Notes: a model not told the origin generated them from the sequence alone. Shown: positions 1 to 7,736, counted from the stretch's first letter. The stretch is DNA of 12,878 bases from an uncultured Clostridia bacterium (GCA_947088195.1 CAMUFS010000050.1:1-12878), one strand, 5' to 3'. Made by a program: numbers and translations.

Positions 1-105
1 GAAAAACGTCGGCGCTTGATGAGGTTTTTCACGAATCTAGCGTCCGCTACGTTTTTCACTAAGCGGGAGCGCGGTGACGGAGGATACCAATCGCTTGGCT
101 CTGCG
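1..105 (-). repeat. Dispersed hairpin-rich repeat, copy 1 (partial, runs off left edge)
   Basis: Read on the minus strand from 88 down to 1, this matches the repeat at 10918-11034. The first ~60 nt (GGTATCCTCCGTCACC through the shared GAAAAACGTAGCGGACGCT core) differ at only about five positions, and the last 15 nt (GCGCCGACGTTTTTC) are identical. The copy is 29 nt shorter than copy 2 because the middle, including an 8-bp hairpin present in copy 2, is missing. The window starts inside the element, so its other end is not visible. Beyond position 88 a weaker resemblance to the right flank of copy 2 (TTG..TCTGC) continues to about 105. No reading frame is present. It lies downstream of the ABC permease gene that ends at 219. 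Confidence 0.8.
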
Positions 106-218
106 AACCTTTCTCGAAAATGATTATAAAAATTTATGTTATTAAAAAGTGTCCATTATAATGTTGTTAATTATGTGAACTATTTTAAAAAATGGGCTGT
201 ATTGGTAAATAAATATCT
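106..218. other. AT-rich intergenic spacer
   Basis: Non-coding spacer between the repeat and the 3' end of the minus-strand ABC operon. It is very AT-rich. I see no convincing intrinsic terminator for the operon here (no GC-rich stem followed by a T-run), and no reading frame that would restore the missing C-terminus of the permease at 219-1259. Confidence 0.5.
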
Positions 219-1259
219 TTAGGTGATTATATATCTACATAGGAGCAAATAGTAGTAAGGGGGAAATAATTTTTCCATTATTCGAAAGAATGGCATCAGG
301 GTGCCAAGGTTTACAAAAATAGGGCAATATATTAAGCTGCCAAGCGTGAGAACGGGGATGCTGACAGTCAGAATAGTAGGATTTTTGATAAATAATAAAA
401 GTAGCCTTACAAAGATAATAAGTAATAATAAATATATGAAAAATATTCCAATTTCTTTTCTAAAGCTGTGAGCCTCCTCTGTCAAAAATAATGTTAGGAT
501 GGCAGAGATAGACATAAAAAGCAATGGAATAGAGATGGAACATATGGCAGAGACGGGTAGCTTACATTCCTTGTCGTTAAGCCATGTGACTCCTCCGGCT
601 AGTCCACTTACTAAAAGCAGCACAGCGATAAATCCTCTTATGGGCATAGCAGTGGCAGTGGGAGACTGCTCAGGGGCAGATGATGTAGTTAAGGTATTTA
701 GATATTGGTATTCAAGGGAGAATACTTTGTTTCCATTTTGATATTGATAGTAAAGCTTTGGCGCAAGTTCTATTTGCGATTCTTTAAAAATTCCAGATTC
801 TTTCATATATTCCACCATAATATCTTTTCCAAGCTGCTGAAAAAGAGCAGCAAATAGAACCTCTCTTGAAAGGGCATCCATAATGGTAGAGGGAGAGGTG
901 TAACAGGTAATGCTGTTTTTATCTTTTTGATAAATGATTTTTGTGTGAAGATTTTTATCAAAAGAGTAAGCGCAGTCAAGCTCATTGCGGGCAGTTTGCT
1001 CAAGCATAGTATTTTTGTCAGTGAAAACTTGAAAGGTAATGCTATGGTTATTAGAGGTCAGCTTGGTAAAAACATCTGAAATAAAATCAGAATCATAAAC
1101 AGAATCGGATGGTTCTGCATATAGCCCAATGGAGAGAGAAGAACGTGAATTTTGTTCTAAATTATGAATAAAAAGGCAGGCTGTAGGAAGTAATAGGCAT
1201 AATAGAACAAAGGAAGGCTGCATAAGCTGTCTTTTACATAACAATAAAAATCGTGTCAT
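219..1259 (-). CDS. ABC-2-type transporter permease, second of pair (possibly short at C-terminus)
   Basis: Integral membrane subunit of an ABC exporter, 346 aa. Architecture fits the ABC2_membrane_3/YhgE-like class: one N-terminal helix (about residues 14-32), a large extracytoplasmic domain (33-205), then hydrophobic helices at about 206-227, 236-260, 269-292 and 296-318. These are followed by the family's re-entrant proline motif (YCPIF...LFPPYYYL, 311-338). The sister permease continues about 40 residues past this point with a last helix; here the protein stops after CRYIIT, so TM6 seems absent. The start codon overlaps the stop of the upstream permease by 4 nt (ATGA at 1256-1259), and AGGAGG sits at 1265-1270, so translation is coupled. 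Family call is firm; substrate cannot be inferred. Confidence 0.85.
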   Translation of the reverse strand: MTRFLLLCKRQLMQPSFVLLCLLLPTACLFIHNLEQNSRSSLSIGLYAEPSDSVYDSDFISDVFTKLTSNNHSITFQVFTDKNTMLEQTARNELDCAYSFDKNLHTKIIYQKDKNSITCYTSPSTIMDALSREVLFAALFQQLGKDIMVEYMKESGIFKESQIELAPKLYYQYQNGNKVFSLEYQYLNTLTTSSAPEQSPTATAMPIRGFIAVLLLVSGLAGGVTWLNDKECKLPVSAICSISIPLLFMSISAILTLFLTEEAHSFRKEIGIFFIYLLLLIIFVRLLLLFIKNPTILTVSIPVLTLGSLIYCPIFVNLGTLMPFFRIMEKLFPPYYYLLLCRYIIT

Positions 1260-2455
1260 AGGTTCCTCCTATTTTTTGAGCTTGTATGGTATCTATAGAA
1301 AAAGCTTGAGGCAAGCAAAAATGCAAGTCCTGTGATTATTCCATTTAAAATGGATGAAATGGAGAGTGTGTCTGTGAGAAGCTCCCGGCATAGTCGTAAA
1401 AATAATGTAGTGGGAAGAAGGCTTCCTATCTGTCGGATTGTTTCAGGGAGAAAGATAGGTGGAATAAAAGCTCCTGACAGAAACAGGCATAATATGGATA
1501 ACACAGCACTCACAAGAATATAGCTGCCGGATTGAGAGCATATACTGCCAAGGAACAGAAGGAGGGATTGAACGGAAAAAATAAGGATAAAGAATCCTCC
1601 TATACCAGAGAGCGGCAGAAAATCAGCAAGTACAACAATCGGAAATAGCAAGAGAAAGCAGATTCCCGAAATTGCCATAAGCTTTGAAAATAGCACAAAC
1701 AAAGAGGAGATTCCCTGCCTTTTCAGTAAAAGCTTGAGGCTTTCTGGCTCTGAGGAGAAGTAGCTATAATTTCCCATGCCAGACAGCAAAAGAAATAGCA
1801 CAACAGCAGAGCAGATATAGTATTTGGATAGAGATAGAGATCCGGTTGCAGATAGAGTCTCTGTGTGAAACATGCGTCCGCGGTTCATGGCATAGGAAAG
1901 ATAGCGCTTGTTTAGTTCTTCTTCTGCCTTTTCTAAGGAATCCCATTGTTCGTAAGCGATCAGGAGTTCTTCCATTGCATAGATGCCAGATTGTGCTGTG
2001 CTTAATGTGGAGGCTCCAGCGTCAGCAAGTGTGCTAAATAGGATAGATTCCAAAGAGTCCTTTCTTGGAAAAAGGAGTGTGGCAGCAGAATTTGTCCCAT
2101 TTAAAATGTGTTCAACAAAGCTGTCGGGAATTAAGATAACAGCATAGACATCACCAGATTTTAGCATGGAGAGAGCCGTTTCTTTGTCGGTACGTGTAAA
2201 GGAACAGACAAAGCGGAAGCAATCCATGCGCACAATAAATGAAAATGCAAGCCCAGCATAGGTGTCATCTTCAGGAAGGACAAGAGCTACAGGAAGCTTA
2301 ATATCATCTGGCTGTGATAAAAATTCCTTTCCTGCATGATAGATGCCAAAAGCGAATAAAAGAGAACAGCAAATGGTTAAACAGAGCTTTGGCAATAGGA
2401 AAATAGCGGATTTTATCTGAAGAAAGCATAAAAGTAAATAGGATTGTTTATTCAT
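1256..2455 (-). CDS. ABC-2-type transporter permease, first of pair
   Basis: Membrane subunit of the same ABC exporter, 399 aa. One helix at about 15-38, an extracytoplasmic domain of about 170 residues, then helices at about 211-227, 251-278, 285-305, 311-329 and 366-387. The conserved ABC-2 motif SGAFIPP...LP (327-338) lies between the last two helices. I chose ATG at 2453-2455 because it has an AAAGGA ribosome binding site at 2465-2470 and overlaps the ATPase stop by only 8 nt. The open frame extends upstream inside the ATPase gene, but that extension is not membrane-like and is probably an overlap artefact. The two similar but diverged permeases probably form a heterodimer with the ATPase; this is inference from operon structure. 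Confidence 0.88.
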   Translation of the reverse strand: MNKQSYLLLCFLQIKSAIFLLPKLCLTICCSLLFAFGIYHAGKEFLSQPDDIKLPVALVLPEDDTYAGLAFSFIVRMDCFRFVCSFTRTDKETALSMLKSGDVYAVILIPDSFVEHILNGTNSAATLLFPRKDSLESILFSTLADAGASTLSTAQSGIYAMEELLIAYEQWDSLEKAEEELNKRYLSYAMNRGRMFHTETLSATGSLSLSKYYICSAVVLFLLLSGMGNYSYFSSEPESLKLLLKRQGISSLFVLFSKLMAISGICFLLLFPIVVLADFLPLSGIGGFFILIFSVQSLLLFLGSICSQSGSYILVSAVLSILCLFLSGAFIPPIFLPETIRQIGSLLPTTLFLRLCRELLTDTLSISSILNGIITGLAFLLASSFFYRYHTSSKNRRNL

Positions 2456-3149
2456 GGCAGCGCATCCTTTCTGTAAGAAAAGCGACATCTGTCTGTGCCT
2501 CAAGGGAGGAAAGAGTGCCATTTTCCAGAAGAAACAGCCGGCTGCAAAGGGAGATTTCTGATTGTTCATGACTTGTGATTATAATGGTTCCGCCTTGTTT
2601 TATATAAAGAGAAAGATATTGTCGTATATCCTCCTTGCACACAAAATCAAGAGATGCGCCGGGCTCATCCAATATTAGGACAGGGGGATGACAGGCAAGA
2701 GCGCAGGCAAGTGCAAGCCGCCGTTTCATGCCGCCGGATAAGTGTTTTACTTTTGTTCGAAGACAGGTATCAAGACCAAATAAATAGGGGATTCCGTCTG
2801 CTAGATCATGTTTTAATGGAATGGGGGAGGAGGCGTAAAAATAGCGCAGATTATCAAGTACTGTCAGGGAAGAAAATAGAGGATTTTCCTGTGGTACATA
2901 ACCGGCCATGGAAAGGAAATCCTGTTTTTTTACGGCTGGATTTCCGTGAAAATGAATCGTTCCGCCATCTGCTTTTAGACATCCCGAAAGGATAGCAAGA
3001 AGTGTGGATTTACCACAGCCATTTACACCAAGAATACCAATACACTCGCTTTGCGTTGCCTGAAAGGAGATGGAGGTCAGAATTTGTTTTCTGCCATATG
3101 ATTTGGAAATATTAGAAACCTCTATAACTGGTTTATTAGATAAGTCCAT
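2448..3149 (-). CDS. ABC transporter ATP-binding protein
   Basis: Cytoplasmic ATPase that powers the exporter, 233 aa. All nucleotide-binding motifs are present: Walker A GVNGCGKST (41-49), Q-loop YVPQEN with Q87, signature LSGGM (137-141), Walker B VLILDEP (157-163) and H-loop TSHE with H194. Length and order resemble the CcmA/DrrA-type exporter ATPases. The ATG at 3147-3149 is preferred: GTGAGGT at 3161-3167 is its ribosome binding site, and the longer open frame (to 3215) would run back through the promoter at 3187-3215. It is the first gene of a three-gene operon whose members overlap by 8 and 4 nt. No regulator gene is adjacent, so the inducing signal and cargo are unknown. Confidence 0.92.
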   Translation of the reverse strand: MDLSNKPVIEVSNISKSYGRKQILTSISFQATQSECIGILGVNGCGKSTLLAILSGCLKADGGTIHFHGNPAVKKQDFLSMAGYVPQENPLFSSLTVLDNLRYFYASSPIPLKHDLADGIPYLFGLDTCLRTKVKHLSGGMKRRLALACALACHPPVLILDEPGASLDFVCKEDIRQYLSLYIKQGGTIIITSHEQSEISLCSRLFLLENGTLSSLEAQTDVAFLTERMRCHE

Positions 3150-3186
3150 AAATAGATAACACCTCACTTTGTGTTGAATTGAGGTA

Positions 3187-3215
3187 AGTGTAGCATAGAA
3201 ATAGAAAAAGAACAA
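3187..3215 (-). promoter_or_regulatory. Sigma-A promoter of the ABC operon
   Basis: On the minus strand: -35 TTGTTC (3210-3215), 17-nt spacer, -10 TACACT (3187-3192) preceded by TGC, an extended -10. Transcription should start near 3180, giving a short ~30-nt leader that contains only the ribosome binding site of the ATPase gene. Confidence 0.65.
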
Positions 3216-3296
3216 GATAAAATTAAAGAATCAATTTACTAGAGATGGTATACAATGGATGGCAAGGAATTGGAAGGTTTTACATAAAAATATGGA

Positions 3297-3325
3297 TGGA
3301 ATTTTGTCAAAAGATTATGTATAAT
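3297..3325 (+). promoter_or_regulatory. Probable promoter of the DUF3810/MIF genes
   Basis: A perfect TATAAT lies at 3320-3325, 45 nt before the DUF3810 start. The -35 at the right distance is poor (TGGAAT at 3297-3302, 17-nt spacer); a better TTGTCA at 3304-3309 is too close. It is divergent from the ABC operon promoter. Confidence 0.4.
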
Positions 3326-3370
3326 AGAAACAGATACATAGACAGCGCAGAATAGAAAAGTGAAAAACCT

Positions 3371-4471
3371 ATGAAAAAATATTGGAAGTTATGGAAAGCA
3401 TGGAAGCTGTGGCAGATTTTGGTGCCAATATGTCTTTTGTTGGCATCTTTTCTTATGCTTAAGCTTACCAGAGGGCATCCGTGGGCCGCAGAATTTTTAT
3501 TTGCCAGAGGATTTTACAGATATTATGCGATTCTTTGGAGCAGCATTACACAGTGGGTTCCATTTTCTTTGATGGAGCTTGGTATTGTGTTATCCCCTTT
3601 TCTGGCAGTATTTTTACTTGTGTATGGCATTGTTCACAGAAGGAATTGGAAAAAATATCTTTTGGCTATCCTTTGGACAGCGAGTATTGTTTTTTTCTGG
3701 ATAACCTGTACCTGTAATGTAAATTATAACCGTTATCCATTTGCTATGATCGGCGGGCTTGCTGTGAGGGATTCTGGTGCAGATGAGCTGTATCAGCTCT
3801 GTATACAGCTTGCGGAGGAGGCGAATCTGCTTCGCGCACAGCTTACAAAGGAAGATGGTGATGGAGCGATGGAGCTTATGGATTCCTCTGTGTACCAGAT
3901 GTCAAAGACAGCGCGCAGCGCATATAGAAATCTGAATAAAGAATATGGGGTATTTAACTATCGCACGGCAAATACAAAGCCAATATTTTTTTCTCATCTA
4001 ATGTCGTACACAGATCTTGTAGGGGTGTATTGTCCAATTACGATGGAGACAAATGTCAATACAGATGTGGCGGATTATTCGATTCCTTCCACCATGTGTC
4101 ATGAATTGGCGCATTTCTTTGGATTTATGAGAGAGGATGAGGCAAATTTTATTGGTTATCTCGCCTGTATGAATGCAGATTCCATTGAATTTCGATATAG
4201 CGGGACAATGCTTGCGCTAATTCATGCAGGAAATAAACTCTCTGAGGTAGATATGGAAGCCTATAATCAGCTTTGGTCTAAGTATAGCGAAGGCTTGGTG
4301 AGAGATTTAAAGCAAAATTCAGAGTATTGGAAGCAATTTCAGGAAAGCGCTGTGAGAGAGGTGTCCACCAACATTAATGACGCCTATTTAAAGGCAAACC
4401 ATCAGACGGATGGAGTGAGAAGCTATGGAAGAATGGTAGATCTTTTGTTGGCGTATTATAGAGAAAAATAA
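3371..4471 (+). CDS. DUF3810 family membrane protein with HELAH zinc-peptidase motif
   Basis: 366-aa membrane-anchored protein. The N-terminal third has hydrophobic segments at about 13-31, 63-88 and 97-114; the rest is soluble and probably on the outer face of the membrane. The key motif is HELAH (244-248) followed closely by REDEANF (254-260): a zinc-binding HExxH with a nearby Glu as likely third ligand. This is the hallmark of DUF3810, which looks like a metallopeptidase family; activity is not established to my knowledge. ATG at 3371 is the only sensible start; its ribosome binding site is weak (GAAAAG at 3355-3360). It starts a plus-strand group and is followed 31 nt later by a MIF-type tautomerase gene, suggesting co-transcription. 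Confidence 0.85.
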   Translation: MKKYWKLWKAWKLWQILVPICLLLASFLMLKLTRGHPWAAEFLFARGFYRYYAILWSSITQWVPFSLMELGIVLSPFLAVFLLVYGIVHRRNWKKYLLAILWTASIVFFWITCTCNVNYNRYPFAMIGGLAVRDSGADELYQLCIQLAEEANLLRAQLTKEDGDGAMELMDSSVYQMSKTARSAYRNLNKEYGVFNYRTANTKPIFFSHLMSYTDLVGVYCPITMETNVNTDVADYSIPSTMCHELAHFFGFMREDEANFIGYLACMNADSIEFRYSGTMLALIHAGNKLSEVDMEAYNQLWSKYSEGLVRDLKQNSEYWKQFQESAVREVSTNINDAYLKANHQTDGVRSYGRMVDLLLAYYREK

Positions 4472-4486
4472 TATAAATTTTTAAAT

Positions 4487-4495
4487 AAAAGGAGG
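4487..4495 (+). promoter_or_regulatory. Strong ribosome binding site of the MIF-type gene
   Basis: AAAAGGAGG followed by a 7-nt spacer to ATG at 4503. It is much stronger than the site of the preceding DUF3810 gene, suggesting the second cistron is translated more efficiently. Confidence 0.8.
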
Positions 4496-4502
4496 ATGCA
4501 AT

Positions 4503-4844
4503 ATGCCATTTATTGATTCAAAAATTACAATGCCAGTGTCCAAAGAAAAGAGGGATATTATCAAAGCAGAGCTTGGAAAGGCTGTGTCAATACTGGGAAA
4601 GCCAGAGAGCTTTCTGATGGTTGGCTTTGAGGATAATTATAATCTCTATATGGGCGGCGAAGAGCTTCAAAAGGGTGCTTATGTGGAGGTTAGCTTATTT
4701 GGAAATGCTTCCTCGGAGGCATATAGCAAGATGACGGCAGAGATTTGCCGAATATATGAGAAGGAGCTTTCTATACCGGGAAGAGCTATCTATGTCACTT
4801 ATCATGGTGTCAAAGATTGGGGATGGGATGGAAGAAATTTCTAA
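4503..4844 (+). CDS. MIF-type (macrophage migration inhibitory factor) tautomerase
   Basis: 113-aa cytosolic protein of the MIF/phenylpyruvate tautomerase family, which forms trimers and uses an N-terminal proline as catalytic base. It starts Met-Pro, leaving Pro at the N-terminus after Met removal. GKPESF at 32-37 matches GKPPQY of animal MIF with the active-site Lys at the same position (33 counting Met). MGGE (50-53) and the C-terminal GWDGRNF (107-113) also match MIF landmarks (FGGS, GWNNSTF). The CxxC motif of mammalian MIF is absent. Length equals the family norm. Physiological substrate in bacteria is unknown. It probably shares a transcript with the DUF3810 gene 31 nt upstream. Confidence 0.88.
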   Translation: MPFIDSKITMPVSKEKRDIIKAELGKAVSILGKPESFLMVGFEDNYNLYMGGEELQKGAYVEVSLFGNASSEAYSKMTAEICRIYEKELSIPGRAIYVTYHGVKDWGWDGRNF

Positions 4845-4904
4845 TATTTTTTGGAAAGAAATAGTAAGGATTTTGGGATAAAGTTTTTTGTTTTTTCATA
4901 TATT

Positions 4905-4918
4905 GTCTTAAAAAAGAC
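4905..4918. other. Small perfect hairpin before the DUF305 gene
   Basis: GTCTT, AAAA loop, AAGAC. It sits 18 nt before the DUF305 start. There is no T-run after it on the plus strand, so it is not a classical terminator for the tautomerase gene; it may simply affect translation of the next gene. Confidence 0.35.
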
Positions 4919-4936
4919 AGGGCTTGGGAAGCAAGC

Positions 4937-5515
4937 ATGAAAAGACAATGTAGATTGAGCAATGTTACCAAGGATTATCTGGACACGTTTCATTGTGTTT
5001 TTGAGAATATGACTCAGACAATGAAAAATGCAAGGATGACAAACAGTATTTCTTATAATTTTATTGTACAGATGATTCCACATCATCAGGCTGCCATTGA
5101 TATGTCAAGAAATATTCTTCAATATACCACTTGTGTGGCTTTACAAGATATTGCGATGGGGATTGTGGAAGAACAGACAAAGAGCATTGAAAATATGCAA
5201 AAAATTGTAGATTGTTGTAGCAAATATAAAAATACACAAAAAGAGCTAAGCTTGTATCAAGACAGAGCCAATCACGTGATGGATGCCATGATTTCTGCTA
5301 TGGAGCATAGCTGTGTCACCAACCAGATTAATGCAGATTTTCTCTGGGAGATGCTCCCACATCATCGAGGGGCAATCTCCATGGCAGAGAACGCACTTAG
5401 TTATAATATTTGTCCAGATTTAAAACCGATTCTCAGTGCAATTATCCGCTCGCAGCAAAAGGATATTATGCAGATGCAGCAGGTTTTGCGCTGTATTTGC
5501 TGTAGAAGATGTTAG
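4937..5515 (+). CDS. DUF305 protein with two PHH repeats, no signal peptide
   Basis: 192-aa, mostly helical protein built from two DUF305 half-repeats. The first has FIVQMIPHHQAAIDMS (42-57) followed by EEQTKSIENM (78-87); the second has FLWEMLPHHRGAISMA (135-150) followed by RSQQKDIMQM (171-180). The paired PHH motifs (48-50 and 141-143) and Met residues suggest metal binding; DUF305 proteins are often linked to copper, but function is unproven. Many DUF305 proteins are secreted, yet this one has no signal peptide or membrane helix and ends in a Cys-rich tail (CICCRRC, 186-192), with another CC at 93-94. The start at 4937 has only a weak ribosome binding site (GGGAAG). It lies 92 nt after the tautomerase gene. 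Confidence 0.85.
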   Translation: MKRQCRLSNVTKDYLDTFHCVFENMTQTMKNARMTNSISYNFIVQMIPHHQAAIDMSRNILQYTTCVALQDIAMGIVEEQTKSIENMQKIVDCCSKYKNTQKELSLYQDRANHVMDAMISAMEHSCVTNQINADFLWEMLPHHRGAISMAENALSYNICPDLKPILSAIIRSQQKDIMQMQQVLRCICCRRC

Positions 5516-5558
5516 TTTAGACAACATGTATTTTTTCATAATTTTATTTACAAAAATA

Positions 5559-5607
5559 GCGTCAGAGCTTTCTATCCTCAAAGGTTTCATGATAGAAAGC
5601 CTGACGC
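5559..5607. terminator. Bidirectional intrinsic terminator between DUF305 gene and htpG
   Basis: Long hairpin: GCGTCAG + GCTTTCTATC (5559-5576) pairs with GATAGAAAGC + CTGACGC (5591-5607), 17 bp with a single bulged A at 5566 and a 14-nt loop. It is followed on the plus strand by ATAATTTTTA and on the minus strand by TATTTTTG. It lies between two convergent genes and can stop transcription from both. Confidence 0.85.
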
Positions 5608-5636
5608 ATAATTTTTACCCGGAGGCAAAAAAGTAT

Positions 5637-7736
5637 TTATTCTTTTGCCAACAGCATCATAATGTCGTTGCTTCTCTTAATAAAGCTGCTCATTGCTTCT
5701 GGCTTCAATGGTTTGTTGCTTATCATGGCAAGATCGTAGAGCTGTTCACACATCATTGGCACATGCTCGGAATCCTTGTGATTAAGAATATATTGAACCA
5801 GAGAGTTGTTGTAATTTAAAACCAATGTTGCAGATTCACCAAATGGAGAGGAATCCATGCCATACATATTGTACATGCGCATCATTTCCTGCATACGGCG
5901 GCTCTCCTCGGACAATGTGATCATAGAGGAGACATCTGCATTTTTGAGCTTTTCTACTTTGACATCGAGCTTGTCATTGTTTAATGCCTTGCGGAAGATG
6001 TCGGTGAGAGAGTCAATCTCTGCTTTTAAAGCCTCTGTATCAATTTCTTCCTTAAATTCTTCGGTCAGATCCGCATCAATTCTCTGGAAGTGAATCTTTT
6101 CATTTTTTTGCTCCAGATGATTGATAAATGGCTGGTCTATATTGTGAGTCAGAATAAAGGCGGTCAGCCCCTGCTCTTTAAACATTTTAATATACTGTCC
6201 CTGCTGTACTTCGTCAGTGACATAGAAGATGGTGCGTTTTTTCTCGTCTTCTTTTGTATCTTCCTCAGAATCCTCAGATTCCACAACAGCATCTGCATTA
6301 TCTTCTGGTTTCGCAGTCTCTTCGCCTTCAGCATTTTCCTCTGGTTTTTCGACATCATCATTTACCTTTAGTGCTTCAGGAAGAGTTAAATATTTGCCAT
6401 CCAGATCCTTAAAGAGAATATAATCATTGATCTTCTCACAGAATTTATCATCCTTCAGACAACCAAATTTAATAAATGGGCTGATGTCATCCCAGTATTT
6501 CTCATAGGCTTCTTTTTCTGTTTTGCACATGCCAGACAGCTTGTCCGCAACCTTCTTTGTGATATAGTCTGCAATTTTCTTTACAAAGCCATCATTTTGC
6601 AGTGCACTTCTGGATACGTTGAGCGGCAGGTCTGGGCAATCGATCACACCCTTTAACAACATTAAAAATTCAGGGATCACTTCTTTAATATTGTCCGCGA
6701 TAAAGACCTGATTGTTATATAATTTTATGGTACCCTCGATGGAATCATATTCAGTATTGATCTTTGGGAAATAGAGGATGCCTTTTAGGTTAAATGGATA
6801 ATCCATATTTAGATGAATCCAGAACAAAGGCTCCTTATAATCGCGAAATACCGTGCGGTAAAATTCCTTGTATTCCTCCTCCGTACATTCATTTGGATGC
6901 TTGCCCCAGAGAGGGTGAATATCATTGATTGGAACTGAGCGTTTTATTATTTTATATTCGTCCTTGGCAGGAGAAACCTCCACGGTTTCCTTGGTTCCAT
7001 CTTCCTTTTCTTTTTCTTCTGTTTTGGGCTCTGTATGGATGGTTTCTACAATGGTATCTGTGTCACGAAGATCATCCTTGTCGATGGTTTCATATTCTGT
7101 CTCTGCATTTGCCTTGCTAAGATAGATCTCTGTCGGCATAAAGGAGCAGTATTTTTCAAGAACCTCACGAACACGATATTCATTAGAAAATTCTACACAG
7201 TCCTCATTTAAGAACAGTGTGATCTCCGTTCCCACTTCTGTGCGGCTGCCGGCGGACATGCCATACTCTGTGCCACCATCACATTCCCAGTGAACAGGCT
7301 GTGCATCTTCCTTGTAGGAGAGAGTGTCAATGTGCACTTCATCGGCTACCATAAAGGCAGAATAAAAGCCGAGACCGAAATGGCCGATAATCTGATCCTC
7401 ATTGGTTTTGTCTTTATATTTTGAAAGGAAGTCTGTGGCGCCGGAGAAAGCGATCTGGTTGATGTATTCTTCCACTTCTTCGGCTGTCATGCCAAGACCA
7501 TTATCAATAAACTTTAATGTTTTTTCCTCTGGATTTACAATAACTTGAACCTTAAACTTATGATCCTCTGGGATGCTGTACTCGCCCATCATATCCAATT
7601 TCTTGAGCTTTGTGATGGCATCACATCCATTTGAAATCAATTCACGCACAAAAATATCGTGATCTGAGTACATCCATTTTTTGATAATAGGAAAAATATT
7701 TTCACTGCTAATTGAAAGACTACCATGCTTTTCCAT
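5637..7736 (-). CDS. htpG: Molecular chaperone HtpG (Hsp90)
   Basis: Cytosolic ATP-dependent Hsp90 chaperone, 699 aa. N-terminal GHKL ATPase: RELISN with catalytic E32 and N36, DNGLGM (78-83), GHFGLGF (118-124) and GTEI (169-172). The middle domain carries the ATP-contacting Arg in LNVSRSALQ (R376). The C-terminal dimerisation region follows from about 560. It is about 75 residues longer than E. coli HtpG (624 aa), owing mainly to a charged linker at about 235-260 and a strongly acidic insertion at about 461-499. ATG at 7736 has AAGGAG at 7746-7751 and matches the family N-terminus; the frame stays open upstream, but that extension crosses the promoter and CIRCE. Monocistronic, with its own promoter, CIRCE and terminator. 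Confidence 0.97.
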   Translation of the reverse strand: MEKHGSLSISSENIFPIIKKWMYSDHDIFVRELISNGCDAITKLKKLDMMGEYSIPEDHKFKVQVIVNPEEKTLKFIDNGLGMTAEEVEEYINQIAFSGATDFLSKYKDKTNEDQIIGHFGLGFYSAFMVADEVHIDTLSYKEDAQPVHWECDGGTEYGMSAGSRTEVGTEITLFLNEDCVEFSNEYRVREVLEKYCSFMPTEIYLSKANAETEYETIDKDDLRDTDTIVETIHTEPKTEEKEKEDGTKETVEVSPAKDEYKIIKRSVPINDIHPLWGKHPNECTEEEYKEFYRTVFRDYKEPLFWIHLNMDYPFNLKGILYFPKINTEYDSIEGTIKLYNNQVFIADNIKEVIPEFLMLLKGVIDCPDLPLNVSRSALQNDGFVKKIADYITKKVADKLSGMCKTEKEAYEKYWDDISPFIKFGCLKDDKFCEKINDYILFKDLDGKYLTLPEALKVNDDVEKPEENAEGEETAKPEDNADAVVESEDSEEDTKEDEKKRTIFYVTDEVQQGQYIKMFKEQGLTAFILTHNIDQPFINHLEQKNEKIHFQRIDADLTEEFKEEIDTEALKAEIDSLTDIFRKALNNDKLDVKVEKLKNADVSSMITLSEESRRMQEMMRMYNMYGMDSSPFGESATLVLNYNNSLVQYILNHKDSEHVPMMCEQLYDLAMISNKPLKPEAMSSFIKRSNDIMMLLAKE

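Noticed and set aside
134..162. Promoter-like TTATGT-17-TATAAT on the plus strand
   Set aside because: There is no plus-strand gene downstream, only the antisense of the permease, and the region is so AT-rich that such matches are expected by chance.
499..741. 80-aa plus-strand open frame
   Set aside because: It is antisense to the clear ABC permease gene, with no homology or suitable ribosome binding site; a shadow frame.
2654..2995. 113-aa plus-strand open frame opposite the ABC ATPase
   Set aside because: It lies antisense to the conserved ATPase motifs, and the translation (many Arg and Gln, no domain) looks like a shadow.
4905..4918. Hairpin as terminator of the tautomerase gene
   Set aside because: The stem is only 5 bp and AT-rich, and no T-run follows on the plus strand.
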